Assembly (NCBI GenBank): GCA_019843655.1
Contig: JACDQD010000103.1
Span: forward strand, 1,426,001-1,490,000
DNA length: 64,000 bases
Direction of reading: 5' to 3'
DNA from: Lethocerus indicus
Lineage: Eukaryota > Arthropoda > Insecta > Hemiptera > Belostomatidae
Shown: positions 36,421 to 48,736 of the stretch, piece after piece
How the letters are laid out: each line of letters begins with the position of its first letter
How positions within the stretch are numbered: the first letter of the stretch is position 1
The notes under the pieces: model-generated
Databases searched by the model: none
Seen by the model: the letters and a program-made list of their open reading frames with translations, nothing else
Told to the model about the DNA's origin: nothing
Translations under genes and position numbers: made by a program

Positions 36421-38659
36421 GTTTTCACTCACATAGGACGGATAGAGGTAATTTGACTTGCAGGTATTCTTGGTTAGTGGAGGGTTTTGTTAAATGTATA
36501 CAGGGGGACGTCCAAATTTTCCCTTAAATTCTACGTGGCATTTGTACCATTCCATAATTATTATTGAATTCACAACTATGTTTTAGTAGTTCATAACCAG
36601 AGGGTCTAGCATAGTTTTCAAATACAGCAGCGCCAGTATTTCTCTCCATGCTAGTGTAGACAATGTAGGGAGTATTCGATATTGTAATTTTACATTACAT
36701 GGCCAATAGTATCTTCAATGTGCCCCAATAGTGATGCTAGTGTTTATAACGAATCTCGAATTCCGTTAATAATCCTGCAATATCGACAGTATAATATTGA
36801 TTATATTTTCCCATAAGTCCTGATTCATTATGTTAATTTAAAAAAAACTAAATTATTTCCGGTCTCGTGGCGCTGATTTTTTTTCTTGTCAATTTGAAAC
36901 AACGTTTGGACAGTAAGGTAACTTGTTCAGGACGGGAGAGGGAGAAGGTCCCGCCCCACAGCGAATGGTACTCGTATTGAACGTTGATTCGGATGGCGTT
37001 ATCCGAACGCTTCGGGCCCAATTGATCAAAGGGAACGAAAGAATTGAGTTAAGATTGCAGATGCGCCCCATTCGAGGCGCGGACGGCGTCAGTGGTAGCG
37101 GCACCGATGGAACGGTGTGAAATTAAAAATAAAATAAAAATGATTGGAAACTCGAACAGCCCTTGGGTGGAGTCGCCTACCAGCCAGGAAGACTCAATTC
37201 AAGGCCCAAACTTTGGCTTTATTCAGATTTCAGAGAAACAGATATTAATATAAAGTCAAGTCATACTCGCAGAAGTTTTTCAGTCTCAGACCTGTACCAA
37301 GAAACCTCCTACATAATTATGTTTTTGTTTCTATCTAAGTCGTTTTAATTTCAAAGTTTTGTTATATTACTCTGGCACAATTAACAAGTGATCGTCATTG
37401 GTCATCCCGAATTATAAATTTATGCCTCAAGGAAAAGTAATTCTCTTTGGAGACGCAATGGAAAATGTTCCCAGGACAAAAGTCTTGTTGAAGAATCTTT
37501 TGGTTGACCGACATTCGATATTTTTGGGAGATATTATTGTTCAGTGAAATATATGGAACATACAAGGCATAAAAGTAATTTTCGCTTCCGATAGGTTTAA
37601 TGGATAGTGTAATTAGAATGAATTATGTTTTTGTAAAGATGTTCCAGAGTGTTTGTTGTGTCCATTGTGTCCTATTGTGATTTTCTCTTTCAATAACCTA
37701 TTAATTATCATTTTTTCCCCACCCTAAATGTTATCTTTCATAACATCATTGAAAATTCTACGCTTTCATATTTCCTGTTATTAAAAAAGATTTGTTTATA
37801 AATTAATTTTAAAAAATGAATTATATAACTATACGGTCAAGTGCACCATTGTTGATCTCGGTTTCCTAGTTATTTCCTACCTTATTACCTGGGCAACAAT
37901 GTGTGGCAACTATTAGTGGCTAACCCATTAATAGTTTTCCTCTTACATTTGACAGAATATAGTGAAAACATATATATTTTTATACGCTGGAATGTGGAAA
38001 GGCGAGTAATGGAGTGGGACACTTTAATGTTGGGTAAGGTAAAGTGAGAGGACCACTTACGGCGGTGGCTCACGCACTCAACCAACGTCTATGGCCGCCA
38101 GGCACGAACCAGACCCAACTCTTGACCCAAAACAAATTCAGGAAATTTATCCACATATAGAAATAATGAAAATTCAAAAGAAAATTACGTGGTAAAATTG
38201 TAACTATTCAATTTCTCTCGGATTATTTTAAAATATTCACAGTCTCTTTGTTGCTGTTTTTGTGTAAACCGACATTATTGTTGTCTAAGCAGTATCCCTT
38301 TTATTTTAAAGTTCTGGTTTTTAGTATGTTCCATTTATTAGATTCCATTTTACATGGCTTGCCAAGAATCTACTCCAACTTCTATTGAGGGAGACCATCC
38401 CTCCGGGTCCAGGTTTCCTCAACATCTGACCCTTTATACGGCGATAGCTCCCTTTAGCGGGCACCGGGTCGTCCCATTCCATTCAATCTCACCGCCATTC
38501 AAGCAAATATTATCCTCGTACTCGCAATTGAAACTGAAAATACGAATGGGGGGGGGGCGAGAATTCTTGTTTGGAAGGGGCTCCTGTACTCCCTCTAAGG
38601 TCCGTTAGCCTGCCTTACTAGCTCAGCGTTTTCAGTTCGGGAATAACCATTTGGAAATT

Positions 38660-38685
38660 ATTATTTTAATAATCATTAAAATAAT
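38660..38685. repeat. AT-rich hairpin, 11-bp stem
   Basis: ATTATTTTAAT (38660-38670), loop AATC, ATTAAAATAAT (38675-38685). The base composition is low-information, so the weight is modest. Confidence -1.
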
Positions 38686-39580
38686 TGAGAAATGGATCGG
38701 ATAAGCTTTGCGTAGCATAAAAAATTATTATTTGTATAATTTAAACGTCTACAGGATTCATTATTTGATACATTTGAGAGATCATATTAGCTCTTTAAAA
38801 TAGGAAATTCATGGATTCCTGCGTCCATTAGAAACATATTTAATGAGGAATTTTTCTGAATGCTTAATTTAAGATACAAGTGAGGCGGTCATTGAGATTA
38901 TAGATGGATAAAAAATCCAATTCACGTCCAAAAATTGTTGGTACTCTCAAGACAGAACTGTGCATTGTGAATTTAATATATAAAAGGTACAATAAAATGT
39001 ATTAGTTATCGCATTCGGGAATCGAGGATTATTAAATCCCTGTTCTTCTGGTAATGAACTGCCGAAGTACACATGATTTAGAGAGAAAAGTGTGATACTG
39101 TGCGCCCCAGCATAATCCTATTATTCCAGGTCAGCTTAAGCCCCCTCCATCTTCGTGCGAGATGTCTCAAATTTCATTTTAATTATTAATAATTGATGGT
39201 AATCCGTTGGCAGCGTGGGCGCCGGAGTGGAGTTCAGGGTTCTGCAAGAAGCGATAATATATTCTCCCTCTTCCGCACACATGAACACAATCGAATTAAC
39301 AATGCCCGGGGCGTAGGGGTATCATTTATTTCCGGTATTGTGTAGGCGGGCGGGCGCGACTGTTGCCGATTGGCGGTGTGACGTACGGCCGACAATGAAA
39401 TCCGTTTCGCCGCCCTTAATTAGCCCTCAAGATATAGCGTAATCGGGCCGATTCAAATTGCCCCGCCCCCGGTGCACCGTATTAGACGATCGTCCGTTAT
39501 TAATGGGGTGGCGGAGCGTGTATACCGGCCGCATAATGCCGCGCCCGGCCCAATCAATCGTTATTGTTGCTCGCGCCCGT

Positions 39581-39642
39581 TTCCCTCCTCCTCCCTCCTC
39601 TCTCTCTCTCTCTCTCTCGTCCATCCTCCTCCCTCCCTCTCT
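39581..39642. repeat. CT-rich tract with (TC)n
   Basis: CCTCCTCCTCC followed by an uninterrupted (TC)n of about 18 bases and CCTCCTCCCTCC, within a GC-rich island. Confidence -1.
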
Positions 39643-39870
39643 AACTGTTAATTGCGCCATCGAGTCATTATCAGCCGAACCCCCAAACCGTTCGACGCAT
39701 ATCTCTGGCCCCGTTCAGCCGGCCGTGTCCGCAAGCCCGGGTGTCGCGTGTACTCTCAATCCCAGGTTAATGCCTGTTCCATTGTCGCCCACAAACGATA
39801 GACAGATAGTCGCTAGCTCTAATTGCCGCCACATTTAAATCCCGATTGTTGTGTTCCTCTATTTTATGGT

Positions 39871-39884
39871 GGGGGGGGGGGGGG
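39871..39884. repeat. Poly-G run
   Basis: Fourteen consecutive G residues, preceded by GGT. Unusual in otherwise mixed sequence and a likely site of sequencing or assembly length error. Confidence -1.
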
Positions 39885-39987
39885 ATTCGGTTTAATCGGT
39901 GAATCTAACTCTGCAAGGTCTCCTTAAGCCGGTGGCGAACGGTCGAACGTTTATTGAGTTCCTGGACACATTTCGAAACGTTTCTGC

Positions 39988-40017
39988 TATAAAGAGACTT
40001 ATACATAAGTCTTTATA
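39988..40017. repeat. Imperfect hairpin, 13 bp with a 2-nt bulge
   Basis: TATAAAGAGACTTAT, loop AC, ATAAGTCTTTATA. All 13 right-arm bases pair; the left arm carries an extra two bases near its middle. Confidence -1.
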
Positions 40018-41563
40018 ACATAAAATAAAAAATATAGTTTTGGATTTAATGTTCCGTAAAAATTAATTGTTTGAACTGAATTGTATGAGTTAAGCATCGG
40101 CCACGATTGCATTACACATTTTCTGTACTAACGATAAGTAAACAGGCTCAATTTTGTACAAGTTAAATACCCGATTACCTTCTTTAATGAGAAGGGCGAT
40201 TAAAAGGAATATTTTGCCAACAATCGGTCGTTTAATAAGTTCAACCGGAATCTAATTAATTTAATTATAATTTCCATTTAAGTAGCGAGAGGAACATAAA
40301 TCATTTTAATAAATTGATGCGGTCTCTTCAAGTTGATTCTGGGGTCTTAGCCCGGGCTTAGTGCAGACATTAAATGAAGCTGTCTTAAATATCATTAAGC
40401 TTCAAAGAGATTTGACATTCAGCCAGCCGAGCACTTTCATCGTCTTCATACTAGGAAAATAATTTGTATATTTCGGTTCACTGCTTAACGTGAAATAATT
40501 CTACACTAGAAGCAAAGAGAAAATATTTCATTTGAAACTGAATAACAATTATATCACACTTTTTAAAATAAAAAATAAATATGTAAAACCTTTACATATT
40601 TAGTAAAAAATCAGATTGATTCTATGAATCAATTCTTTGCAATCGGAATGACCTATTTTGATAAAAAATAAAATTATAAAACAATCGACGTATTACAAAC
40701 GAGGGTACTCGTACCATTTTTTGGATTCTCTAATCTTATTTGAAAATCAATTATTGGAGGCATCATCCGTTTCAGCCTTTCAAATATGCGAAAATGGTTT
40801 ATTATACACATATATTTTTATGTATTATTTAAACAAACATAAATTAATTTTTTATGGCCTAATTAATGGAATTACGTATTGTAAATATTCAAATTATACG
40901 AATGAGGTGTTAAAAATGTACAATAAAATTAGGAAACACGTTAAAATTAAGTTTTACGTTAAATATAAACACAATTATTATATTGCGCGATTTACTAGAA
41001 AGACAGTTGCTTGGAATTAAAGCTCGGGCTTATCTGAAAGCTCGGCAAGTCGAAAATATTTTCGGCACAGTTGAAATCATTATGAAATATTCATTACACA
41101 ATGTCTTCCCGGAGAGACAAAAATCCCCGAAGCGCCGAACCAACAGCATTATGCAAAGTGGGTAGGATCGTGAAAACATTTTTCCCAGCGGCCTCCATTG
41201 ACTGTATTATGCCGCCGTGAAATTTCAGCGGGGGAAGTAAAGCGAAGCCGGCCCGAGGACAATACGGAACGACGGGCCAGTCAGTATTGTGTCGGCTGCG
41301 TGTTTAAATACCGCCCTCGAAAGCGATATCAATACGGTGATGAAAACCGTACGCATCGGGAAATGGAAAATGGCGAGAGAAATTTTCACAGTCCTTAACG
41401 GCCTTCCCCATTAGCGTAAAAAATTTCCTTTGTAGGCGAATTTAAGATCCCTTAAATCCCTTAAAATAAGTGAACCTTAAGCTAAAGACCAAATAGCTGA
41501 TTGGGGACAATTTAAAGAGTTGTCACAATGTCGTACATAATTAATAAACTTAATATTTTAATA

Positions 41564-41590
41564 GTTTAACGTACCTGTTTTGTGGTCTGC
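41564..41590. repeat. Dispersed repeat leader, copy B
   Basis: Begins GTTTAACG and contains TACCTGTTTTGTGGTCTGC, matching 8919-8945 over 27 positions with about three differences. The sequence after it (GAGGGTGTGACAGTGACAG...) does not clearly match the first locus, so the shared part may be an element end. About 190 bases later the GTGAC motif recurs in inverted orientation (GTCACAGTCGTCAC near 41775). Confidence -1.
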
Positions 41591-43812
41591 GAGGGTGTGA
41601 CAGTGACAGTCCAAAAAACATCCAAAGTGCCAACAGTGACTAACACCGCTACTGAAGGTGGCGAGCAGCCGAAACCGGTCTTGCAAAAGACGAAACCAAC
41701 GAGAGGAGACAGAAACACCACAAACCTAAAATATTTTAATGTTTTCGAAAAGCATTCTATTATCTCACTAGTCACAGTCGTCACTTCTGAGTTTGATGAG
41801 GTTTAATTTTGTTTTGTTTAATATCGAAATTATTGGCTCCATTTTATCCTCCATTAAACTGTCTTCTTTTAAAGGGGCGAGAAATAAGTGACTCTCCGGT
41901 CCGACGACAACCGAAAGGTATTAGGAAATTCCCAGTCGGCGAATTCCCCGGGATTTATCTCGGAAGGGAATCGCGTTGCGGGAGGGCGGTTTGGGCCGAC
42001 AGGAATACAAAAGAAGCCGCCGGGGCCTCACAATGGGAAGCCGGCGAGGAGTGCCGGAACAGGGACGGCCGGGGGGAAAACCGAGTTTTCTCCTTGGGGG
42101 GGAAAGTGAGGCGGCGGTGAGGTTTGTTCTCACGGTTGGGCGGTGCCGCCACCCCCACAGCCACTCGAGCCGCGCTTCACCCTCACCGACTTATGTTTCT
42201 CTTTCCAACATTGACACATTTCCTACTGCTCAACGCCGCTTTTCTCTCAGGCCCGCTGCGGCGGTATCATTTCCGGAAAGCTTCAGAACTGTCCCAATAC
42301 CCGAAGGTGTTAAATATTTTTGAAAGCCGAACAATCCAGTCGAATACCGTGAACGAGTTATATGATCTGTTCATAACCTTCTGAACGAAATAGCGATAGA
42401 TACGTAAAGGGACGAATAGTGTTTAAAGTAGTACAGTGGAGTTACTGGAGTAATTTGATATTGTAGGAAAATTTCGATATATCAGACAGAATTCTGGGCA
42501 ATTTTGTTTTGTTTTACTACCTATTGTACGGAAACATTTGTACTATTTATGTTTGTGCAAGTATTTCGTATCTCGTGCATATAGTTAAGATTAATAACCG
42601 GAAAACGTTCGAATAACATTGAATGCATTCAATTGAATCCTCATACGATATGCGTTGCCTGTTCAAGACACACTTTGGCGTCATCGTTTGTACGTCATGA
42701 TCTGTCATTTTTCTTTCCTCCTTTCCCCATTGTGCAGCTAATAGAAATTCTGAAAATTCAGGAAAGCAATCCACCTCCTTTAGACCGGTACCGTTCGGAA
42801 CGTTCGCCTCGCAAACAACAGTCCAATTTTCCGAACATTATTTCTCTGTTCTGTCGCTTCCTTTTTTCAAAACAGAGAACTACAGCCGGATACGGATATA
42901 TGCGGCAATATGGGATACTCGAGAGGAAAATGGAAGTGTGGGAGCGTGAATAGCAAACCGTCAAGAGGGGCCTAATAATCGGGACGGGAACAGATTAGCG
43001 GGCCCCATTGTTTCGAGCCCTCGACAGCCGATTGTCCCCCCTTCTTATCTCAATAATAAATACTACTATCGGACTTAAACGGTTGTTCGGCCGGGCCCAT
43101 CCTTCTCTTGAAGTTTGAATTCCTCCAGGCTTCTGTAAGTGGTCAATCCGGTATCAGGAAGTCATGGCCCTCACCGATTATTTAACAGAAGATGTGAACA
43201 GTGAATAAATCGTTTTAAAAAGTTAAAATACTAATGGTGTACCCCATATTTCACAACAGAAACATAAATTATTAATGATAATGTAATCCTAAATACGTTA
43301 TAAAACCATTTTTATTAGAACGATTGAAGAAAGAAAATTATCTGCATTTAGGACACATTAACGCATCTCTTTGCTATTAAGGAACGCGACCTGTTAGACT
43401 CAACAGTAAAAGGTGCGAGATATGGTATCAAATGATCATCTTCTTGTTTATAGGCATGTCTGTTAGTGTGGAATGTTGATTGAATGTTGACTATTAATCT
43501 ATCGCTATTAGTCCATTAATGAAAACCGTCTGGAGGAGATAAATTAGGTAGGATCCACGTGGCTGGGGCGGAGGAATGACGACGTCCCACAAACTTCTCC
43601 GACAAAGAAAAAACCGGTATTAATAACACAGTTACGTAGGATTAATTAGAAAATCTCGCCTTTATTCGACGACAGGGGAGTTTAATTATAAACATAAATT
43701 TCGATTAAAATGTTTAATAAAGAAAACTTTTGGGGTCGCATTTTTCTTCACAAAGTAGAAGCCGCTGCGGGAGGCTTAAAAATTGCGAATTTCAAGCTGG
43801 TAAAATACTTTC

Positions 43813-43826
43813 ATAAACATGTTTAT
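43813..43826. repeat. 14-bp palindrome of paired forkhead-like cores
   Basis: ATAAACATGTTTAT holds two inverted ATAAACA cores, the form favoured by forkhead proteins. It may be a binding site; AT-rich context makes chance occurrence plausible. Confidence -1.
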
Positions 43827-44342
43827 AACATGTAAATTATAGATGTAAATTCACAATTTCAATCCATCCACTTTTTACGAATTCAATCGCTGCATAGAAC
43901 TTGCAACACGAAAAGACAAATGTATGACAATCAACTGAATATTATGTTTACGAGGAAGACTGTAGATCTGAGTAAATATTAGGGTGGTGAAATTGAAATT
44001 AAACACGTGGCTTTTACACGAAGCGAACATGAAATTCAGTGAACTTGATAGTTTCCAATAATTCCAGCTACAAAATTGATTATCTCTTTATTTCGATTTT
44101 CATTTGACAATGTACTTTTGGAATTTTAAAGTATACCTGGTAATTAAATTGCGGCATCCGTTATTAATAATGTGGGCAAAAGTTTGAATGAGTTTTAAAG
44201 GAGTGTTTCGAACGGGCTTTGTAAAGACTAAAATAATTAAATTTATATTGGCAAATTAATAACTTCCATCAAGGAAAGCGTGGATTCTATTTTATTCTTT
44301 ATTTTTATGCTTCTTGAACACAGACATAAGAGATTACTAGCA

Positions 44343-44359
44343 CGATACATGTAGTATCG
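44343..44359. repeat. Short hairpin, 6-bp stem
   Basis: CGATAC, loop ATGTA, GTATCG. Notable only because a stronger hairpin lies 38 bases downstream. Confidence -1.
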
Positions 44360-44396
44360 CTAATTATTTCAACTACTCAAAAATCAGATCTCTGAT

Positions 44397-44418
44397 CAGT
44401 ACTACAAGGGTAGTACTG
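44397..44418. repeat. Perfect hairpin, 9-bp stem
   Basis: CAGTACTAC (44397-44405), loop AAGG, GTAGTACTG (44410-44418). The preceding bases CAGATCTCTGATC also hold small self-complementary steps, so the 80-bp block is rich in dyad symmetry. Confidence -1.
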
Positions 44419-45305
44419 AATATGAAAGAAGGAATTCGGTACTCAATCACCAAAATTATAAGTAAAAGGTTTTCGTTAATCGCCATTTCGCCTCCGAGTG
44501 AATTCGGAAACGGCCGGTAGTTATTCTGAACGGTCGGAATTTCAAACCCCACTAAACTTGCCTTGGGCGGTGGCCGGGGGAAGTGGTTCTCGGGGCTAAG
44601 TTTTCTCGGCGAAAACTTGGGACGCCACCGCCCCCGGCTATCCCACATGAGGGGCTGGCACACCTCCCTTTCACGCGGTAGGGCGGGAGTCGATCATAAA
44701 TTTGTTAGAACAGTTCGCGGCCGGGATCGGTCCCACTCCTTCAACGTTTCCGTTGACATTTCCGGACATTTGTGTCCAAGTTGTCTTTCATATTTTTTCA
44801 ATTTCAATTTCAGCATACACAAAAATATTAGCATGTTATTTGCATTGCGATGGCCGTAGTTCATCTGGCCGATTCCATCGTAATTACTTTCGGTTTGTGT
44901 CGTTCGTCGGCCAATTGACATCCGGACTCACATTCCTTCGGGATCCTGAATCGGCGTTGCTAAGCGTGTAGCCGGCGTTTCCCTCCAGCCGGCTGTGTCG
45001 TGATTAATATGCAAACGGGGGTACGTGGGGCCCAACTTGCACTTCCGGTAAATGGGTCCGGGGGACTTGTTAAGTGGCAGCCGGCCAGGGCGGGGCCCTC
45101 TTCCCTCGCCCAGAGGCCGGTCTCAGATCGAAATACGCCGCGGCGGCTAATAACTAGAAACGCTGTTGACAAAGTCACTTAAAAGTAATTAGTAATAACA
45201 CGAAGGGATGTAATTAGTTCCGCGGGAAATACTTGGACGGTTTTATTTAATATTGTCGAATTGCAAATAGAATAATATTATTACAAGTTTTAATTAAACC
45301 AAAAG

Positions 45306-45343
45306 TCGGTCCGCCACCGGAATTCGAACCCCGGGCGGACCGA
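45306..45343 (-). other. Minihelix with tRNA T-arm / B-box-like core
   Basis: A perfect 10-bp inverted repeat (TCGGTCCGCC at 45306-45315, GGCGGACCGA at 45334-45343) closes a smaller CGG/CCG stem. On the minus strand the middle reads CGGGGTTCGAATTCCGG, which is the polymerase III B box and tRNA T-arm GGTTCGANTCC with one extra T, and a CTTTT run follows the 3' arm. It thus resembles an acceptor stem stacked directly on a T arm. D arm, anticodon arm and an A box are absent, so it is not a tRNA gene. It could be a degraded tRNA-derived SINE or a chance GC-rich hairpin. Confidence -1.
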
Positions 45344-47978
45344 ATAAACTTAAGAAAAAGTTAAAAATAGAATACACTAATATTATTTCACCAAAATGTA
45401 TATAGCATTGGTTTAAATAATCCATCGCTTCTGACTCTATTTGCTAGAACTATTAAAGACTCAATATTTATACGTATGTACAATAAGTGTTCTTATTCTT
45501 TCAGGTTTAGTGTAATTATACTACTTCTATTATTTATTATGCGCTTGTAGAAGTTTTATCCTTTTTGTATTCTATAATGGTATAATATTAACGAGCACGC
45601 GCAACGTAACCTCGATAATTGGTAGTAGGAAAACCGAGTAACAGTTTCGCCCAGAATTCAGCTTCTAGCTGTTGGCGGCTACCATCTTAAGGCCATTACC
45701 CACCGCCACTGCTTTTATAGTATCCAGTTGCGGGTTTCCCATCGCGTTCTTGCAACTGACATGGGTTCAGAGTCAACATTTCAAACTGACTTCTAAATGG
45801 AGCCTCGAAGGCCTCGAGTATTTATCGAATGTTATTTGACAACTGGGTTCAAATATATTCCTACTTAATATTTTGGGCTATAATATTACTTTTTTGCTTG
45901 AAAACTTCATCTTGGTTTCTAAATACGACGATGACACAACGAAAATAATTTATTCTGCGGGTTCAATTTACTCCGCACGATCTCCACTGTTATCTGCAGA
46001 CGAATGTTCACAATCTTCACAATGAAACAGCCCCTACCGTTCGTGTATTCTGCCTTTCGGCTTTTATTTTTCATTGTCCGCCCAACAGCAGCGGGCAAGG
46101 TAACCCGTTTAAACCGAGTTAACGTTCAGAGGCCGTGAGGCCGGCGGAGATAACTGTGTTAATTCGGGGTGCGCTCGAGGCGCGGGCATCGCTACGAATT
46201 AGAGCCGTCTGAATCTGATTACATTATCGGGAATAATTAAGGCGCCCGGCTCACTTTGGCAAAGGGCATCCCTTTAGGGTCCGTTTTAGAAAATCTTACC
46301 TTGGGCCCTCGGACGCCCTCAGGAAGGGAAGAATCTCGAACATTCGTGAAATATCCTAGCGAAGGAGTCCAACTTATCAGGCCCACGATACTGCTTGGTA
46401 AATGCTTCTGCGAAATAGCCTGCAAATATAATGAACGATATCCTCGCCCAACTGGAACGCGTTTATGGACTACAGACACCGCTTCCATCCGTTGTATTTA
46501 GGGGAAAATGTCTATGAAACGATGTAATAACCTGACTGATAGTCACTGTTATCCGAGAGCATATTTAGCGAGACGATTGAAGAAACAATTAATTGTTACG
46601 TAGTATTTTATTCACAACTCAATACTATCAAACTATATTCATTCGTTTGTATTTTAACCTGTATGGAGATAGATAACACGCGGAAATTCTCTATACTCGC
46701 AATTGTTTCGGCTGGATTGGCGTTGGGCTGCAACAGATAGTCAGTAACAGATCAGCCCCAAAAACGAAATAGTTGGATTTGGTGTGCTTTTATTAAGAAG
46801 AAATATGCAATTTCCTTCCAAGTAATACAAATTTGAAAAAATATTTGAGATAAATCGTTTTATTTTGACTTTTGCACTTATAATTTGACGGTTTAATAAG
46901 GCTGTTTACTTCTTCATCAGGGCTATTAAATAATTTGTTCTTTCCATTGCTGCGCGTAGGTTATTACGCAATGTTAATAGGTTCACTTCTCCTTCTAGGC
47001 TTTACGCAGATGCATATTCCACATCCGGGGATATTCGGGGAATAAAGAAACGTTTCATAGGCAGGTGGAATTAAATAAACCGAAAAATCTTTGGGAATTC
47101 TTTTCCTCTCTCGCCCTTTGTCCCTGTCAAACGCCCACATACTGGACCGGAAGGTTCCGGGACAACTGAAGTGCCCCGGGGGCGCTTTTCAGAATTCGCA
47201 GTTAAATTTTTTTTTCGGGACTTCACCGAACACGTTTCGCCACTCCTGTCCCAGCTTCAACTTGCCCACAACATCCCGCGTTCCTTTTTCCCTCTCTCAT
47301 ATTATTCTTTAAAATGCAATTAAAATCGGGTTTTACAGAGAGAGGGGTCACCCGTCTAAAAATTCTGTGTAGAAAATAGCGCAAAAAAAGAAAATTACAT
47401 CGTATACAAGTGAAAATGTAATAATCATTGCATTAGTTAAGGAATTATGATTATGTGGCGGATACCGTATATACAACCGTTACATGTGTACACCCCGAGT
47501 GGAATATATGATTATTATCTTCCGGTGGTAAATTTCGAATTATTTCTTCTCCTTTCACCGTATTCAATTTCGTAAATGATTTATTAATAATAATTATTTA
47601 ACTGTCAATTATTTTTTAATGCGCCATTTTATTGTCGCGCTAAATTGTAACTACACCTCAATCGTCATCCCCTCGGCCGCTCCCCGGGGTTATGAACTAT
47701 GCAAATAAATTACGCCCTTATCTCCTCTTCTGAGTCCTTTTCACCCCGCCTATTTTTACAAAGAGCGCGACTTTTTAAGTAGCGGGCGAAGTGGGCGGGG
47801 ATGGACATAAATAATTTAGCACCCGGGAACCTCCGGTTCTTTTTTATACTCACAGCCACCGCCGAAATGCCGGGGGTTGTGTGACATGAAGACTGCAGTC
47901 GAACTAGCTCTCATGGTTATGTTTCAACCCTTTTACTGTATCTTGCAAATATTTTTATTCCTATTGAATAATAAAAGG

Positions 47979-47997
47979 TTCCCTTCTAGGAAGGGAA
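47979..47997. repeat. Perfect hairpin, 8-bp stem
   Basis: TTCCCTTC, loop TAG, GAAGGGAA. No downstream T-run or nearby transcript end is evident. Confidence -1.
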
Positions 47998-48713
47998 TCG
48001 GCAAATCGGCTTCCGATATATTGTGTTTTCTCTAAGCACATTACTCATTGAAGTTTAATGACGATACACTGGAGTCAGTGAAGCCCTTAATTCTGATGCA
48101 CTAATACGACCGATGAATAAATATACGGTAATATTTATTCCTGAATCAAGTTGGTATTCGGTTTTCATAGACATAGCATGAAGGGCATTTATTTAAATAA
48201 CCTCATTTTACGATATGATAAGTAAGAATACTTCGAAGCGGTTGGCATACAACTTTTCATATTTAAACTTACTTAAAGTTACAAGTGCAGACAACTAGAA
48301 GGTAGTTTAATAGTATAGATAATTTGTACCCGACTAAAGTTATGAATGTTCATGACAGGATCTATAGACCGTTCATTAAACTGAAAGCTCCTTTCGTGAT
48401 TAGCAAATCTGTAAATTGAATATTTGCAAATTACTTTGGTTAAAGACTTATTGCTAAGACACTTTAACTGTTGCGAAAATACCTTATTACATTGTTAACT
48501 TCACACTGATAAGTTTAGAAAAAATGGGATGATGTGTTTTGTCAGGTATATCCAAGAATCTAGTGACTTCGGATGAGGTAAAAAATATTTGAGCGAAATG
48601 GTCTTATTTAGTGAGTTTTTTCTATCGAAGAGTTTTCTGCTTCAATGATCACCAGTTATGTTTCAAACGCACAGTCAGGTCACTTATTAGTTCCTCGATA
48701 TAAATTCTGCCAC

Positions 48714-48736
48714 GTGTGTGTGTGTGTGTGTGTGTG
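48714..48736. repeat. (GT)n microsatellite
   Basis: About 23 bases of GT repeats, preceded by CAC so that the start reads CACGTG. Confidence -1.

Larger units (their letters stand above)
36001..45300. other. Gene-free stretch downstream of the exon, second part
   Basis: Islands at about 39180-39920, 41000-41420, 41880-42300, 42960-43110 and 44500-45180, with AT-rich DNA between. It holds the 20-bp palindrome, pyrimidine tracts, a poly-G run, the second copy of the dispersed leader and the hairpin cluster. The frame at 41582-41806 follows the dispersed leader but shows no domain. Confidence -1.

Noticed and set aside
39988..40017. microRNA precursor
   Set aside because: The loop is only two bases and the stem about 13 bp, far too short for Dicer processing.
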